From Seriola aureovittata (taxonomy: Eukaryota; Chordata; Actinopteri; Carangiformes; Carangidae): DNA of 64,000 bases. The stretch is taken from positions 10,297,501-10,361,500 of the forward strand of contig NC_079381.1 of the NCBI RefSeq assembly GCF_021018895.1, given 5' to 3'. A program made the translations under genes and the position numbers. This document shows, in pieces, positions 32,525 through 45,015 of the stretch; position 1 is the first letter of the stretch; each line of letters starts with the position of its first letter. The notes under the pieces are model-generated. The model saw only the letters and a program-made list of their open reading frames with translations. It was not told where the DNA came from and ran no database searches.

Positions 32525-33400
32525 ATTTTTTTTTTCTTCTCTTCCCTGGCGCACTGATTCAATCATCCACCGGCGTGCTAATGACTGGGCGGTGCCGTAA
32601 CGCACTACATGTAGGCAGGTGAGTCCTGCTCAGATGTGAGCTCCGCCCTCTTCATGAATGGCTGGGTGGCCGTAGTTTGGCGTGACTGGCGTCTCCGTGT
32701 GTCTGCATGATCCGGCTGCCCTGCGATTGTACGGTAGGCTTTTGGTCTTCAGTTTACTTGCACGGTTGTACGTTCATAGCAGGTGGTAGTGGCATTATAT
32801 CAGTCTCTGCTCTTGCTTTGCAGCGTAGCCTTCTGCTCTCCTGGCTGCTGATTTAAAATGTGCCGCCCAGCGCCGTGGGTTGACGCAGCTTTGTTTTGTT
32901 GAGGTAGGTTGGCCTCAACTTTATCTTTATTGTGGGCGGCTTCTGTCGATCCTGAAACTAAATAATTTATTTTCTTGTTCTCTGGGTTGCTGTGTTTAGT
33001 GATTGAGCTGAGGCTCTCACCGCCTTGCAGTCTGTGAAACTGCTATGTTTATTGATTTCATTTAGGAGCTGGTTCTATGTTTTTGTTTCTTTGGTTTGCT
33101 TTGTGCTGTGGCTGGTTAAGCATCAATGGTACTAATGCATAGTCCTTGCTCTTTTATTTTCTCTTTTATTTTGTTCTTTTGTAGTTGATTGTTTTAGGAT
33201 TAAATTCATAAACTCTAGTTTATCTCCAAATTTAAGCTGCCCTGTTTGCCGATCATTTAGCTGCCTTGTGTATTATTTTCTGTGTATTCTTTGGGTTGAT
33301 TTTGTTTATTTTGTGTATCTTTTTATTTTTTATTATAAATTGTTCATATTTAGATTCACCCTGTTGATTTAATTATTTTCTTTTTTCATATATAGTTTGA
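32525..33400 (+). repeat. Unclassified GC-richer then T-skewed block
   Basis: From 32550 to about 32900 the sequence is GC-richer with many CpGs, including 'gactgggcggtgccgtaacg' and 'gatccggctgccctgcgatt'. It then passes into about 500 bases in which the + strand is rich in T and G and poor in A and C. The sharp contrast with both flanks suggests an inserted element such as a retroelement LTR or 5' region, or a promoter-like CpG patch with an intron start. I see no protein, no primer-binding site and no pair of repeats that would settle it. Confidence 0.35.
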
Positions 33401-33504
33401 ACTGCATGAGTGTGGTGTGATTAGTGCCCTGAGCTTCAGTGCGTGGTCAGTTCACACATGCTAGCTGTGCTAACTGTATACTGTTTTTTTAACAGGAAAA
33501 TACC

Positions 33505-33960
33505 ATAAAATACTTAAAGGAGCTTTATGTATGTTTTTGGTATTTCTACATAGCCAACATTAGCATTAACAGCTATTTACTCACCAGTCTAGAAGAAATG
33601 TTGCATAAAACTTCATTCCTTTACTCGCCAAGAGCTGTCTCCAGCGGTAGAAAGCAATGTCAGTTTTAACTCTATTATCATTCTTCTTCTACTAAAGTTT
33701 GCGTGCTAACCCGCTAGCCCTGGTCAGTCTGGCCTGTCTTGTCACTTTCGTGTAGCAAGTCAGTGCAGCGTCCACTTTTCCCTTAAAAAGGAGCGCTGCT
33801 CAGAGGGCGTATAATAACCTCCTGTACTGTAAATGCAACAATGGCTGAAGCTCTTGTCAAGTGAACCATCACCACCACTCGCTCCTGGCAAGAAACAACA
33901 GAGAAAACTTGCATAAAGCCACTTTTAAACTCTTCCACTTGACAAGAATTTCACACCCCA
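33505..33960 (+). repeat. Putative dispersed fish repeat
   Basis: The block starts 'taaaggagctttatgtatgt', includes 'tttctacatagccaacatta', 'agctatttactcaccagtct', 'gagctgtctccagcggtaga' and 'ctaacccgctagccctggtc'. I recall this general order from dispersed teleost repeats that open with an aaaggagct motif. Non-coding; recall only. Confidence 0.35.
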
Positions 33961-34741
33961 ATTGAAGGGTCTTGCATAACAGTTGCAGAATGATTCCAGA
34001 TTTCAAGGTGTTCATCTTATACCAACTTTGTCACACTTGGTAACACTATCAAGGTCACGGGTAAATCAGGCCAGAGGTATAACATCATTACCATTTGCAG
34101 AAAGACAAAAAGCCATTGTCATTTAGCAATGCACTCTTCAGATATTGCAGATTGCTTTTTGGAATCAAGCCCTCACTTTGAATTTGGCTCACAACAGCAG
34201 CAATGGCACTCTCTGTACCTCCCACAGCATACCTAAAAGAATGAAGACGAATTCATGGAAAGCTGATTGATCAGCTCTCTGATGCCTGAATTGTGAATTT
34301 CAATTCAGTCAGAGACAATTTCACACACAAACGTCCTTGCATATATCAAATACATGCGCATAAGTTGGTTTGTTGACAGTTCAACCACTCAACAGTCAGC
34401 CCCCCAGCAGCTGAACTGCTTTAATTAATGACCTCGGCGTATAAGCTGAAAGACTTACAACACCTCCCAGTGATACATTACATTTTGCCTGGAGCATAAG
34501 CAATTGATTTCTTGCAGTGAAGGCATAACTCTCTCTTATGGATGTTCTGAATAAAACTTACTTCATCTTCAGTGTTCGCAAGGGGGCTTTTAAATACATA
34601 CAGAGAAGCAAATCATCACAGTAGTACCTTTTTATGTTGCTAATGTCTCAGCTCAGCAGCGAAAGAACTCAAAGAAAAATGTGAATTTATCATGTCATGA
34701 CTACAGAGCACAACAAAGAATGTGAACATGCAGACTTCACA

Positions 34742-34801
<60 letters not shown>

Positions 34802-37800
34802 TGTGTGTGTGATACCCAAGAAGTGGGATGATGTAATTTGTGCAGTCATTAATTTTTAGATGCACTGGTGACACTGCATAATTTAAATGAATTTTAAATC
34901 TTGCTTTTTAAGAAAACTTAATGTCAAACGTGCACAAATCAAAATTGTGACCATAACTCGGACCAAAATATATCATGAACCCTGTCTGAAAAGACACTTG
35001 CACCGTCTCCACTTTGTTTTTGTGAAGGCTGTTCCCACAGGGAGTAAACGCTAGAATTCAATTGAAACCCTTAACTGACAATCATTCCAGTAATTACTAC
35101 ATCCTAGCTATTTTTGGAATGATCTGGGGTTTTTTTTTGTGTTTTTAAAATCTTAATTTTGAGCTATGAGCCGGCCAAATGTTCCCATGGTGAAGAAGAA
35201 AGGCCACTGTTTCTCTTCAATTAATTCTTTTTCATTGGGGGCCTCATTAGTCATTGGTAGCAGTGAGACAAAAGTAGCCAAACAGCAAGTTTCTTAATAA
35301 AACTTCTACAACACAACTTTTCAAGACAGGAGCTTAATATGATGATAAATAAATACATACATTCACCCTTGTTTTTTTTCCAGGCAGAGTTCTGTTCCCA
35401 CAGTCTAAAGTCTGGCCCACTCTGCCAGCCTGTTTTAATTGTCTCATCTGTTAGCGTCTGGCGGAGTCAACACAAAAGAGTTGTGACACATGTGCTATGT
35501 CGCAGTGTGCAGCATAGCAAAGGAAAAAAATGCACTTAAACAGATAAACGCCTGAAGCTTTAAACGTTATTAAATAGAAAACTGAAACTGCTGTTTTTGA
35601 AGGTCAAGATTAAACTGAAACTATGTGCGTTTGAAAAACTATGTAAGCCTTCCATCAAAAGGAACAATAAAGCAACAATTTAATTAAATACAGTACATAG
35701 GAGCATTCACAGGTAGACATCACATAACAAAAAAAATACCTCTCATTTTACTTTCCTCCTCTTTATTGCTTTGTGCTTCATGCTAAACCTCTTCAGCAAC
35801 AACATCAGTGAATCAAAAGTCTACCAGGGACTGAGAGGGTATCAAATGTCCTGAAACAAGAGAATGCAGTTTCACAACCTTAGCAGACACAGTGTCCTAA
35901 CACAAGGTTACTACAAGTAGAGGGCTGCAATTAGAGAGCTGAGACACCCAGGAACAATAAGAAGGGAAAAGGAAAACAAGACAGAACCAGGGAAACAACA
36001 TGGGATGCCCTTAAGTAATGGATTTCATTACCCGCACTACACTGGGGACATGTCATAGTTTGAACGTGTTGAATAATTGAGATCTCTCTCAGTGTGTTCA
36101 GGGGAGTTGTGCGATGAGGCGGGAGGGATATGCGGAAGGGTCATGGTCGTCGGAGGCTGATTTGTATCTCCAGAGACGGCCCAAACGTAAAACAGACCTG
36201 TCACTCTGTGATGGTGATGAAGCGATTCTCCAAAGTCACATGTGGAGGCAGATTCAAATTTATTAGCATCTAAGTGGATTGAAAAAAGCTGATTGCTAGT
36301 AGCTTTTACTACCGCCTCTGCATAATGTTTGCATCTTTTCAGCTGAGATCACAGGTTTATCTCTGATTACATGCCTCAGATTGCTGGTGTGGACTGTGGT
36401 TGTTTATGATGTCTACAAAATAACACAGACGCTTTTCTTGGATCGAGTGGATTTCAGATAGAACCTTTGTCATTCTGAGTCCTTGAAGTCCTTGTTTCAT
36501 GTAAATCACTCATTTCTTACCCGAAGTGTGAGATAGAACCTTGTAATTCTAAGGTTATTAGATGTCCACAAACAATATTGATCTTAAGTCCCAGTATCAA
36601 AATTGGTTGAACACCCAAATACAAAACAGTAATGCAGGCATGGAACCTGCTAATGTAAGATTCAAGATTTTATTATCATGCATCATCTGTTAATATCACA
36701 TTATTCTACTAGTTTTAATACACTAATAACTTCTGGAAATGGAAAAAAAAAAGTTTTAGATGGGGCCTAAAACAGTCTAGGATCAAAACTTCTCAATCCT
36801 TTTTAGCATACAAATACCCTATGGTGATTTGGTAATTAAAACTTTAATTAATTCAGTATGATTGTAGAGGTCTTGTATAGAACGCATTGAGTTCATTATG
36901 CATTAATTACGTGCAATTTGAAGTCTATTTCACAGTTGAGCAGGCTACTGAACTTTGTCTCTCTGCTTGCAGTTAGATGTTTACCAGCACAGTGTGTTGC
37001 AATGCACTCTGGGTATATTCTGAGTTGGATTGGGATGGATGTCTATTACCAGGCCCAGCTCTGGTTCAGATGGAGAAACTGAAACAGCTTAAAGTCTAAA
37101 TATAGTGTGCTTTGTTTCATCAGCAAACATCAGCTGCCTGTTGCAACGATTAATTGAGGAGTGGATTAATTCAACTCCATCGGGCTGTGTATTTTACATT
37201 AGGTAAAGTAATAAACATTGAGGTATGAAGGCGAAAGACAAAGTTTTAATAATTAAACATAGTGTGTGGAATGGCATCTGCAGTAACCTACAAGAGGGGT
37301 GTTAGGTTATATGGTTGTTTGTGTGTGAGTGTTATGGGTGTGTGTATACTGTGCAGATGAGTGTACATGTGTGACGAATTGATGAAAGGTGGTGCTGTCA
37401 TTTCAGATTAAGTGGAGTGGCAAGCCTCAATGCTTCATCTTTCAGGAGATCCCATTTGATCAAAACACCCACATACCTGACAATTTTATCCCTCAGTACC
37501 TCTGCCGTTCAAACCCTCCCAGAGAAATGCTTTTCCGGCATGCTGTGGTTTTGTAGCTGATACAAAAAAAAAAAAAGGGGGAAACCAGAGGATCTTCACT
37601 AATAATTTAATCTGATCAGTCAGTAGACTCCTGACCTTTTCATTTTTCCAAACTCTGTCTGGGCCCCTAATATAAAAGTAAAGACCCAATCAAACAACAA
37701 AGTACAATATTACACAAAATAACATAAAACACTTCAGCTAATTGCATAATTCGTCCATGAGGACTTTGTGAGGTACATGAGGCTTTGACTGAGAGTCACA

Positions 37801-38095
37801 AATAAACCTGAGTGGAACAAACCACTATTATTAGAACAAAGGACACAGGGAGCAGAACGATGTGACAATGGCAAGATGTACAAAAGCAGTTTCGAAAAGA
37901 GTGACAACCATTATAAAACATTTATCGTTCAGAGGGCAAGAGATTAAGAGGCATTATTGAAGACATTTCTGCCCGCTCATGCTTGCACATCCATCACACA
38001 ACACAACCACTAAATGAATGTGACATAGTGGTGTAAAGCAATATCCTTCTAAATGTTAAATGAGTAGAACACAATAGAGGACAACTTTCTATTGT
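33961..38095. other. AT-rich non-coding DNA, nothing recognised as gene
   Basis: Apart from the GT tract at 34745-34811 and an imperfect gt-rich piece at 37315-37372, no repeat boundary or exon is visible. A 12-base A run lies at 37563-37574. Confidence 0.5.
34745..34811. repeat. (GT)n / (GTGC)n compound microsatellite
   Basis: A pure gt tract passes at about 34783 into gtgc units and back to gt. The His/Thr-rich minus-strand frame across it is an artefact. Confidence 0.95.
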
Positions 38096-38251
38096 ATTTT
38101 AATTAACAGACCTCTTGGCCCACCTGGCTAGGACCTGTCTGATTTTACTGAGTACTTATCTTTGGTTATAAGGTTGGACAAAGTTTTAATTATTGGTGAT
38201 TTTAACTTGATAATGCTTCCTGTAATTTGAATTCTTTAAATTTTATACAAC

Positions 38252-38617
38252 ATGTTTCTGGGCCCACACATAGACCAGGGCATACTCTGGACTGGTCTAA
38301 CTATTGATGATGTTCCCTTGGAGGATTTCCTTGTCAGCGATCATAAGTGTGCCCTTTTTGATGTTTCTTGTAATTTGGATCTGCTGCCCCATAAACATAT
38401 GTCTTGCTGGCGCATCATTAACCAGAGCACAGCTGAAAATTTCACAACTCTATTTGACCCAGATGCACTATCAAACTGTAATGATGTGGAGACTTTGGTC
38501 CAGTTATTTAATGAACAGTGCTCCTCTGTATTGGATATAGTGGCTCATTTTAAATCTAGACAAATCTCCTCTGTCAAATCCTCACCCTGGATTAATGAGT
38601 CAATCCACAGTTTTTAG
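38252..38617 (+). pseudogene. LINE endonuclease C-terminus and linker
   Basis: Largest intact frame (121 codons) of the L2-like element. Residues 9-40 are the end of the APE-type endonuclease, with the SDH motif (residues 29-31) supplying the His and Asp that act in DNA nicking. The preceding part of the nuclease, including the catalytic Glu, is absent or out of frame. Residues 50-121 form the poorly conserved linker before the reverse transcriptase. The frame stops at 38617, and the RT resumes only after several frame changes. The Met at the start is not a native start. Confidence 0.6.
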
Positions 38618-39275
38618 GCGAAAATGTAGGAAGACGGAGTGCTTATGGGAAGCCACCAAACTAGGGGTCCATCAGCTGCATCTTAAAGAGCTTTAATCTT
38701 TTTCAATGAAATAATGAGGGATGCTAGGACTGCTTATTTTACCAATCTCATTTCGTCTAACAAAGAAATTCAAAAGTTCTCTTTGAGACTATAAACACCA
38801 TTGTCTCTCCCACCACTTCTCAAGTGCTAGTCCTCGTCAACACTGTTTGCTACCTTTTCAAATATTTTGTGGACAAAGTCAGTCATATAGCATATATCTT
38901 CCCCCATCATCAAACCATCATACTACAATCCTGAACTCCTCGTTTCCTTAGGAGACATTATGAAACTCTTGCACAACATTAAGTCTTCATTTGACCCCCT
39001 TAACGTTCTTCCCTCACCCTTGTTTCCAAATGTTTTAAATTCAGTTGGCTCCACTATTTTAACCATGATCAATATCTCCCATTCAACTGGCTCTGTCCCT
39101 AGCCAGTTTATCCAGCTATAGTCTGGGGTTTGCTGAAAAAGCCTATTCTAGACCTTACCCTCCCTATGAATTATATGGGTGTATCCAAGCTGCCTATTGT
39201 GTCCAACCTGCTGGAAAAAGATGTTGAAAAGCAGCTTATAGCTGTTTTAGAAACATCTGTATGACTCCTTTCACT

Positions 39276-39600
39276 CAGGTTTTCATAAACTGTGCTCAAC
39301 AGATAGGGCTCGTCTTAAGGTCACAAATAATATGATGGCTGCAGATGACGGGAAATTTTCATTCTTGGTTTTATATTGATATTAAATAGGCTGAACCAGC
39401 TGATAGGTATTTCCAGGTCTGCCCTGGATTGGTCTTCATCCATGCTCCATCCTATGTCATGCTGTTCTGGGTTCTGTTCTGGGTTCCATGCTGTTCTCTT
39501 CATATATGCTGCCTTCATTAGCTGTTATAGTGGTATCTCTTATCATTTATTTTTTTATGCCAATGACATTCAGTTGCTCTTTTAGACTCAGTCCCCAATG
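39276..39600 (+). pseudogene. LINE reverse transcriptase core, frameshifted
   Basis: RT boxes in order but in different frames: the FxSGFxxxxSTxxA box near 39276-39315, the RLNQLIGISRSALDW box near 39381-39433 and the YxDD box near 39554-39582, where the second position pair reads AND instead of ADD. A tandem-looking stretch 'ctgttctgggttctgttctg' followed by 'ggttccatgctgttctcttc' (39463-39502) has replaced the PQGSxLGP box, probably by slippage. Not functional. Confidence 0.6.
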
Positions 39601-40010
39601 AGAGTGACCAATTGTTTTATTTTAAATAAATATTTGGATGGCTGACAACTGCCTTCAGTTATATGCATATAAAACAGAAGCTCTTGTAATTGCTCCTGAA
39701 CATCTAATTCCAAACATCAAGCACTATATGGGGTCGTTAAATGTTTGTGTTCAGCATAACTTTTGAAATTTAGGTGCCATTTTTGACAATCCCTGCATTT
39801 TGATAATTATATCACTCATCTTATGCACCCATGTTTTTTTCCATTTGAGGAACATTGCTAAATAAAGATCTGTAGTGACCATGGTTGAGATGAAAATGAT
39901 TATTCATGCTTTTTATTTCCTCTCATTTATATCATTGTAAAACTCTTTTTACCTATTTGAATCAAATTTCTTTGAACCTCCTTGAAACCATGCCTTGCAT
40001 TAAATAAATC

Positions 40011-43000
40011 AAGGTAATATGTATAACCAGCATCCCTGCTTTGTTGCTAATATTTGCACTGATACAACCATATTCACAGTTATGGCTACTGCAAATTACA
40101 CAACTGGCACATATTTTTAGATCTCTGTAGCACTCGAATACACTAACCTGTTCCTCTGTCTTGTTGATGGAGTGGTGCACACTTTAAATGAGACATGCAC
40201 AGATGGAGGGTTACTTATTAAAAAATGATTCACCCGAATGCACAGTAGCCACCATGTGAGATCCCAACTTTGCCGTCTTATCAAAACAAACAAAAAAGAG
40301 CTTGGGAGGGAAGTGCAGCATTCAGTGGGCAAAATCATGAGAAAGGGGGGGGGGGGGGGGCAGGTGAGAGCAGCATGATTAGACTGTAACATGGAGCTGC
40401 AGGTAAATTATTAAGCCACACTACGGCTTTTAGTAGATTCTTATTATTCTTGGTTTCATCACAAGCTCTCATTGGTTATCATTGTCCAGTGTTCCAAAGC
40501 AGCTACAGTAGATGACTGCTGCAGATTTTGTAAAATATATTCAAACCCCAGAGGATGATGACCATGGAAATTACAGAACTTTTCAATCTTCTACTTGATA
40601 GGTTAATAAAGTAGAAAGTCATGGGATGATTCAGTGTGTAACCGCTTTTTATTTATCCAAATCCTTATCATTTGCTTCCTGTGTGCCTGTTTGCACTGCT
40701 GAGCAGTGGGGGTACAAGCAGCCAATCACAAACACATCTCAGTGTGTTGATATGAATTTCCCCGCCTGGATACAGAGCTCTGCAAGTGCAAGAGGACACA
40801 GCGGTAACTGGGACAATGATAGGTGACACTAAACACTCATCACACACTTGTTGCACACGGTGAATCAGGCACGACAAGCACTCCATTATTGGTGAGATGA
40901 CTGCCATAGTGACAAGGAAAACAAAGACAAAGGGAAAGGGTGAGGAAAAATGGGGTGAAAAAAAGGATGAAGAGATAGAGGTGAAAAGGGGTTGTAAATA
41001 CTGGGTAAACAATTGCCTTCTGTGAAATGGAAAGCATAGACAGCTCCAACAGTTGCTTCAGTGACCCCATGAGAGAGTGGCTGTTGGCATCAGAGACTTA
41101 TAGAGTCGGTAGTAAACACAACTTTGAGTGAACAAACACTCAGAACAAACTTCTGCTAGGTCACCTACCCACTCGCAGTACTGAGCTATTTTGTTTTTTT
41201 CAGTAAAGATAAAATACATCCTACATTCTCTTCTAAACTTAGTTACTCTGTTTTGCTGCAGGGGTTTCACACAGTAAAATTGTTTCATGAGTGTATTGTT
41301 ATGTGTTTACATCTGTTAATGCTGTGGTGAGAAGAGAAGAGAAGGACTTGCAACCAAAAAGAATATAAGTTGAGACAATATATGTAATACAGCCAAATGT
41401 GTTGGGCAAAAGATGTGCAAAATAAGAGACAAGGCAGAAGTAGGAGGACAGATAAGGAAGATGAAGGGAAACAGACCAAGTATAGCAAAATACTGTTACT
41501 CAACTCTCAGAGGAGAGATTATAGAACAGCACATACTGTATATTTCTTTAATGTACTTTTCTGCCTGTCGCTGCTACTCACCTCTTTAAGGGCATAATAG
41601 AGAAACATCTACTGGGACTTGTAGTGGTATACAGTCCAGTGACTTGCTGTACAGACAAGTATGAATATCACAGTGTGATTTGATGCTGTGAATTGGATGG
41701 ATATGTTTTTCTAAACCGCTCCTTGGTAATAACCTGCATTTTTTTTGTACCTTTGTTGTAAAGTTTTTGAAGTTTTGCTTTGATGAAAGGCAGATAGTTT
41801 TAATGTCATGCTCCGACTAATAGTAGCAGTTAGAAATGTAGCTGGCAGCTGTAACTTTTTTAATTTACAGTCTATTCATTTCACAGTAATTAAAATAACT
41901 ATTTAAAAGGTAACCATGTAATATTGATGCAGTAGAAAATGGTAGAAGTGCAATAAGTCAGAGATTACTGTGTAATTACTCAGTAATTAGAGCAATGTTA
42001 AAACAGACAAGATGTAATTGCATTGAAATGAATTGTAAGATGTTGCGGCCCAGCGTTTAGAGGTAAGACAGGCAGGCCACTAACTGTGTACAGGATAAGT
42101 TAAAGCTGGAGATGATAACAGTAGCTGGTAGTTCAATTTTCAGCAGTAGTTGTACTCACTAAGTAATAACTTGTCTAGCTTCTTGTTAAAATTTACCATT
42201 ACTGCTGCCCAATAGAAGGTTGGCACTATACAACTTCCATAATACACCTGAAATTTCACTATAATTAACTCATAATCACTTTTTCATCGTCTGTGATATG
42301 GAGTGTGTATTTTTTCTTTGAAATATATTAATGGTTTCCACATTAAATATTAATACACACTAAACTCTAAGAAATTGTAATTACCTTTTCATGGCCTGAA
42401 AAGTAAAATTTATTTAAAATATTATTCATAGTTTCTGCATAAAGAATAAAGAGACATTAAGCTACTAAGAAATTCTGCTAGAATTATCTTCTTTGTTTCT
42501 CACATTAGAACTTTTCAAAAGGTGTCATCTACTGTAAGCTCCAGGCTAAGAAAAATGAAATAAAAAGAGGCTATTCAAATAGTTTCATCTGGTTGAATTT
42601 TCTCTTAACCTTGCATTTGTTATTTGCGTATAGTATGCGTATGCAGTCTGGCATTTTACTGTACTATGTGAAAATCCCTATTGTATACCATTTAAGAGTG
42701 TAAAGGGAAATAAACCAAGATTTGTGGAAACATCCTGACCAAGGTCTGGTGCTAAAAAAACATCAAATTCATCAAAAGTGCAATTCTTGACAATGGAACG
42801 GAGCGCACACTTTGAGGCTGCAGGGAAGTGAGAGGGAGCAATGAGTCTTTGATAATAATGGTATTTATCTCTGCTGCTGACATTAGAGAGTTCCCCTTCA
42901 TAGCAGAGATAAAGGACCCTCAGGAGAGGTGTGGATAGAGGAGGCTGCTGTTTTACAGTTGAAGAGTTTAACTAAGAATTTGTGTCAAAATGCGTCCTTT

Positions 43001-43685
43001 GCACTTCTGCTTATTTTATGTCAGAAGGGAAGAGACGGCCATGATTTTTCATATTAATTACACATAGGAAAAGTCACATTTGGCACAATATGTCCTCTAG
43101 AACTTGTGACAGTTTAGCGACGGAGCTACTCATGAATCTCCACTCCATCTATTCACATGACAAGCAGATTGAGGGGACGGCAACGAAGCACGTCTGCCAA
43201 AACTCAGTGAATTCTGTTTGTGTTTGGGAGAGAGCAGGAAAACAAAGACGATGCTTGGGCCTTGTCAATTCACCTAATGATGATAAACCCAAAACACAAA
43301 ATGACAGCCTGTCTTCCTTCAATGTAGCCGAATCAGACAGCCATCTGTGAGGACTGATGCAGTCTACCCGGTCTCTGCTCCCTGCTAGTAATTTTTCTGC
43401 TCACTTATTTATTTTTTTCAAAGTGAGGAGGAAAGTGCATAGTCATCCAGCATCTGCTCTTTTGCAGAAATAAGCTTATTTGAATTTTCATCACTCATCA
43501 TAACTCAAGCCACTAATTTGATTTGCCCCCATGTGTAAAAACACTATAAATCTTGCATTTTAAATGTTACATTCTCAGCAGTAGGTTGCTGCTAGTTTGA
43601 AGCATAATGTCAGTGAGCCACAGGCTTCAGGAAAAAAAGAAAAAAAAAATTTTATATTGTTTGGCTGTTTTAATCAGTGCTAATT
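40011..43685. other. AT-rich non-coding DNA
   Basis: No gene is recognised. It holds a 16-base G run (40345-40360) and GATA-rich wording near 42860-42910. Open frames up to 114 codons on the minus strand near 40668-41012 have no domain. Confidence 0.5.
40345..40360. repeat. G(16) homopolymer
   Basis: Uninterrupted G run, rare in an AT-rich background. A second of 15 bases lies at 58428-58442. Confidence 0.9.
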
Positions 43686-43689
43686 AGGA

Positions 43690-44190
43690 CTAAACACAAA
43701 GTACAGCTGAGGCTCATGGGAATGTTATTGGATTTATAGGTATTTAATCATAAACCAAAGTATGGGACAAATTGAAGTCAGGCAAAGTTATTACAGTTCA
43801 TCGTAAGAGGGGCATGAATGTTTTACCAAATTCAGTGCAATGCCTTTAGTATTTGTTGAGATGCTTAAAACCACAAATGTCTTGTGGTCCTTGTGGTGGT
43901 GCTAGAAAAAAGTCAAGGGATCGCCAGTCGACAGGATCTATCCTCTGGGAACCATGAATGTTGGTACAATATTTTGTGTCAGTCTATCTGGTAAATGATG
44001 AGATATTTCAGATGACACTGGGGGAAATGTCAAGGAATTACCAAAGTCAGTGGGCTTCATCCCCCGGGCCCATGAATAGCTGTCCCAATTTCCATAGCAA
44101 TTCATCCAACAGTTTTCAAAATATTAGAGTCTGGAACAAAATGTCTGAACTGAATGATGAACATTGCAATCCTTAGACTTAAGCCGATAG
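43690..44190 (+). repeat. Teleost dispersed repeat family A, copy 4 (longest)
   Basis: Starts 'ctaaacacaaagtacagctg', 'aggctcatgggaatgttatt', 'aatcataaaccaaagtatgg', then runs through three successive modules. Each module has a (c)atgaatg-t-cc/gtaccaa box, a caatncatcc-like box and a gttga/gatattt-like box. The modules are spaced by roughly 110-130 bases (catgaatgtt at 43813 and 43953, catgaatagc at 44082). The modular internal structure is therefore visible here. It ends before a 16-base A run (44196-44211). Confidence 0.65.
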
Positions 44191-44195
44191 TTAGC

Positions 44196-44211
44196 AAAAA
44201 AAAAAAAAAAA
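44196..44211. repeat. A(16) homopolymer at the end of family A copy 4
   Basis: Directly follows the repeat body; copy 1 is likewise followed by an A-rich stretch within 35 bases. This may indicate a retroposed element with an A tail. Confidence 0.8.
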
Positions 44212-44373
44212 GCATGCTGTTCTCAGACTCTTGACTGACACCTGTCTGTGCAGGCGGATACAGGCGATGTTGGAGTAGGTTCAGATGAGCTTCTCTACGT
44301 GCTCCACTTGTTCTGAAGAGCCCATCTGTTTGTTCAACAAGGTACTAAGTGCTCAACTTTCATAGTCATGGAA

Positions 44374-44398
44374 GTGTGGTGGTGGTGGGGGGGGGGGG
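44374..44398. repeat. GGT/G-rich run
   Basis: ggtggtgg units pass into a run of about 11 G. Confidence 0.85.
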
Positions 44399-44929
44399 TA
44401 TTGTGCCTTTGCCTGCTCCCCCTTAACAAGAGAAAATTTTGCTTGAACAAATCACAATTGCCACATACATCAGCAAAAAAGCTCAGTATAGTGTTGTTCC
44501 CCTCCAGACATGTAGTATGTAAAAACACTCTGCTGAGAATAATATTTAAACATGGTTTTCACACGTAAAAAAAAAGTGTCTGAAAAGGGGCTGGAAGCGC
44601 ATACACGCTTACTTCCTCACTGAGAAATTCTGGATCAGGCCTTGTGCCCCACCCACCACCGCTGCTTTGTGCTGGGTTGACCAGTGAAAGAGCAGTTTGT
44701 ATAAAGATGGTTAGCGGAATAGACTTTAGAGAGATTCAGCCACACATTTGAGCCTCAGTCAGACCCAGACTTACATGAGGAATCTGTTGTGCACCAAAAT
44801 CGCAACCTAACAGACATAGTACAAGTACAGTACAAGTATACAAAATGGAAGTGTTTCCAGGGTACACAAAAAAGTGATGAACCCGGCTGGTAGGCACTTG
44901 TTGTTCAGTGCTTTGTGACTCTGAGGTCA

Positions 44930-45015
44930 ATAAGTTCCTCTGTTTGCTTGTGGTGTGATTATTTGCTTGTGTTTTCTTAGGTTGCAGTGGGTTGAGCTCT
45001 CAGGGCCACCACATT
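44930..45015 (+). repeat. Repeat family B, second copy
   Basis: Contains 'tatttgcttgtgttttctta', then 'ggttgcagtgg', then 'gttgagctctcagggcc' at 44991-45007, identical to 22531-22547. About 55 bases are alignable with the copy at 22.5 kb. Confidence 0.5.

Larger units (their letters stand above)
38100..40010 (+). mobile_element. L2/CR1-like LINE, 5'-truncated and frameshifted (pseudogene)
   Basis: This is the longest element in the window. The start shows the apurinic endonuclease end: a GDFNL box near 38195-38210 (IIGDFNLI in one frame), then HTxxxGHTLDW-like residues, and DFLVSDHKCALFDVS at 38325-38370, where SDH holds catalytic residues. The linker (SCWRIINQSTAENFTTLF) follows in an open frame of 121 codons (38252-38617). 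Beyond it, frameshifts are needed to follow the RT: a SGFHKLCSTDRA-like piece near 39276-39315, LNRLNQLIGISRSALDW near 39381-39433, ISCYSGISYHL near 39520-39550, and a FYANDIQLL box at 39554-39582 that replaces the catalytic YADD with YAND. LGAIFD near 39770-39790 marks the RT end, and a tail with 'cattaaataaatcaagg' closes it near 40010. Inactive. Confidence 0.75.
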
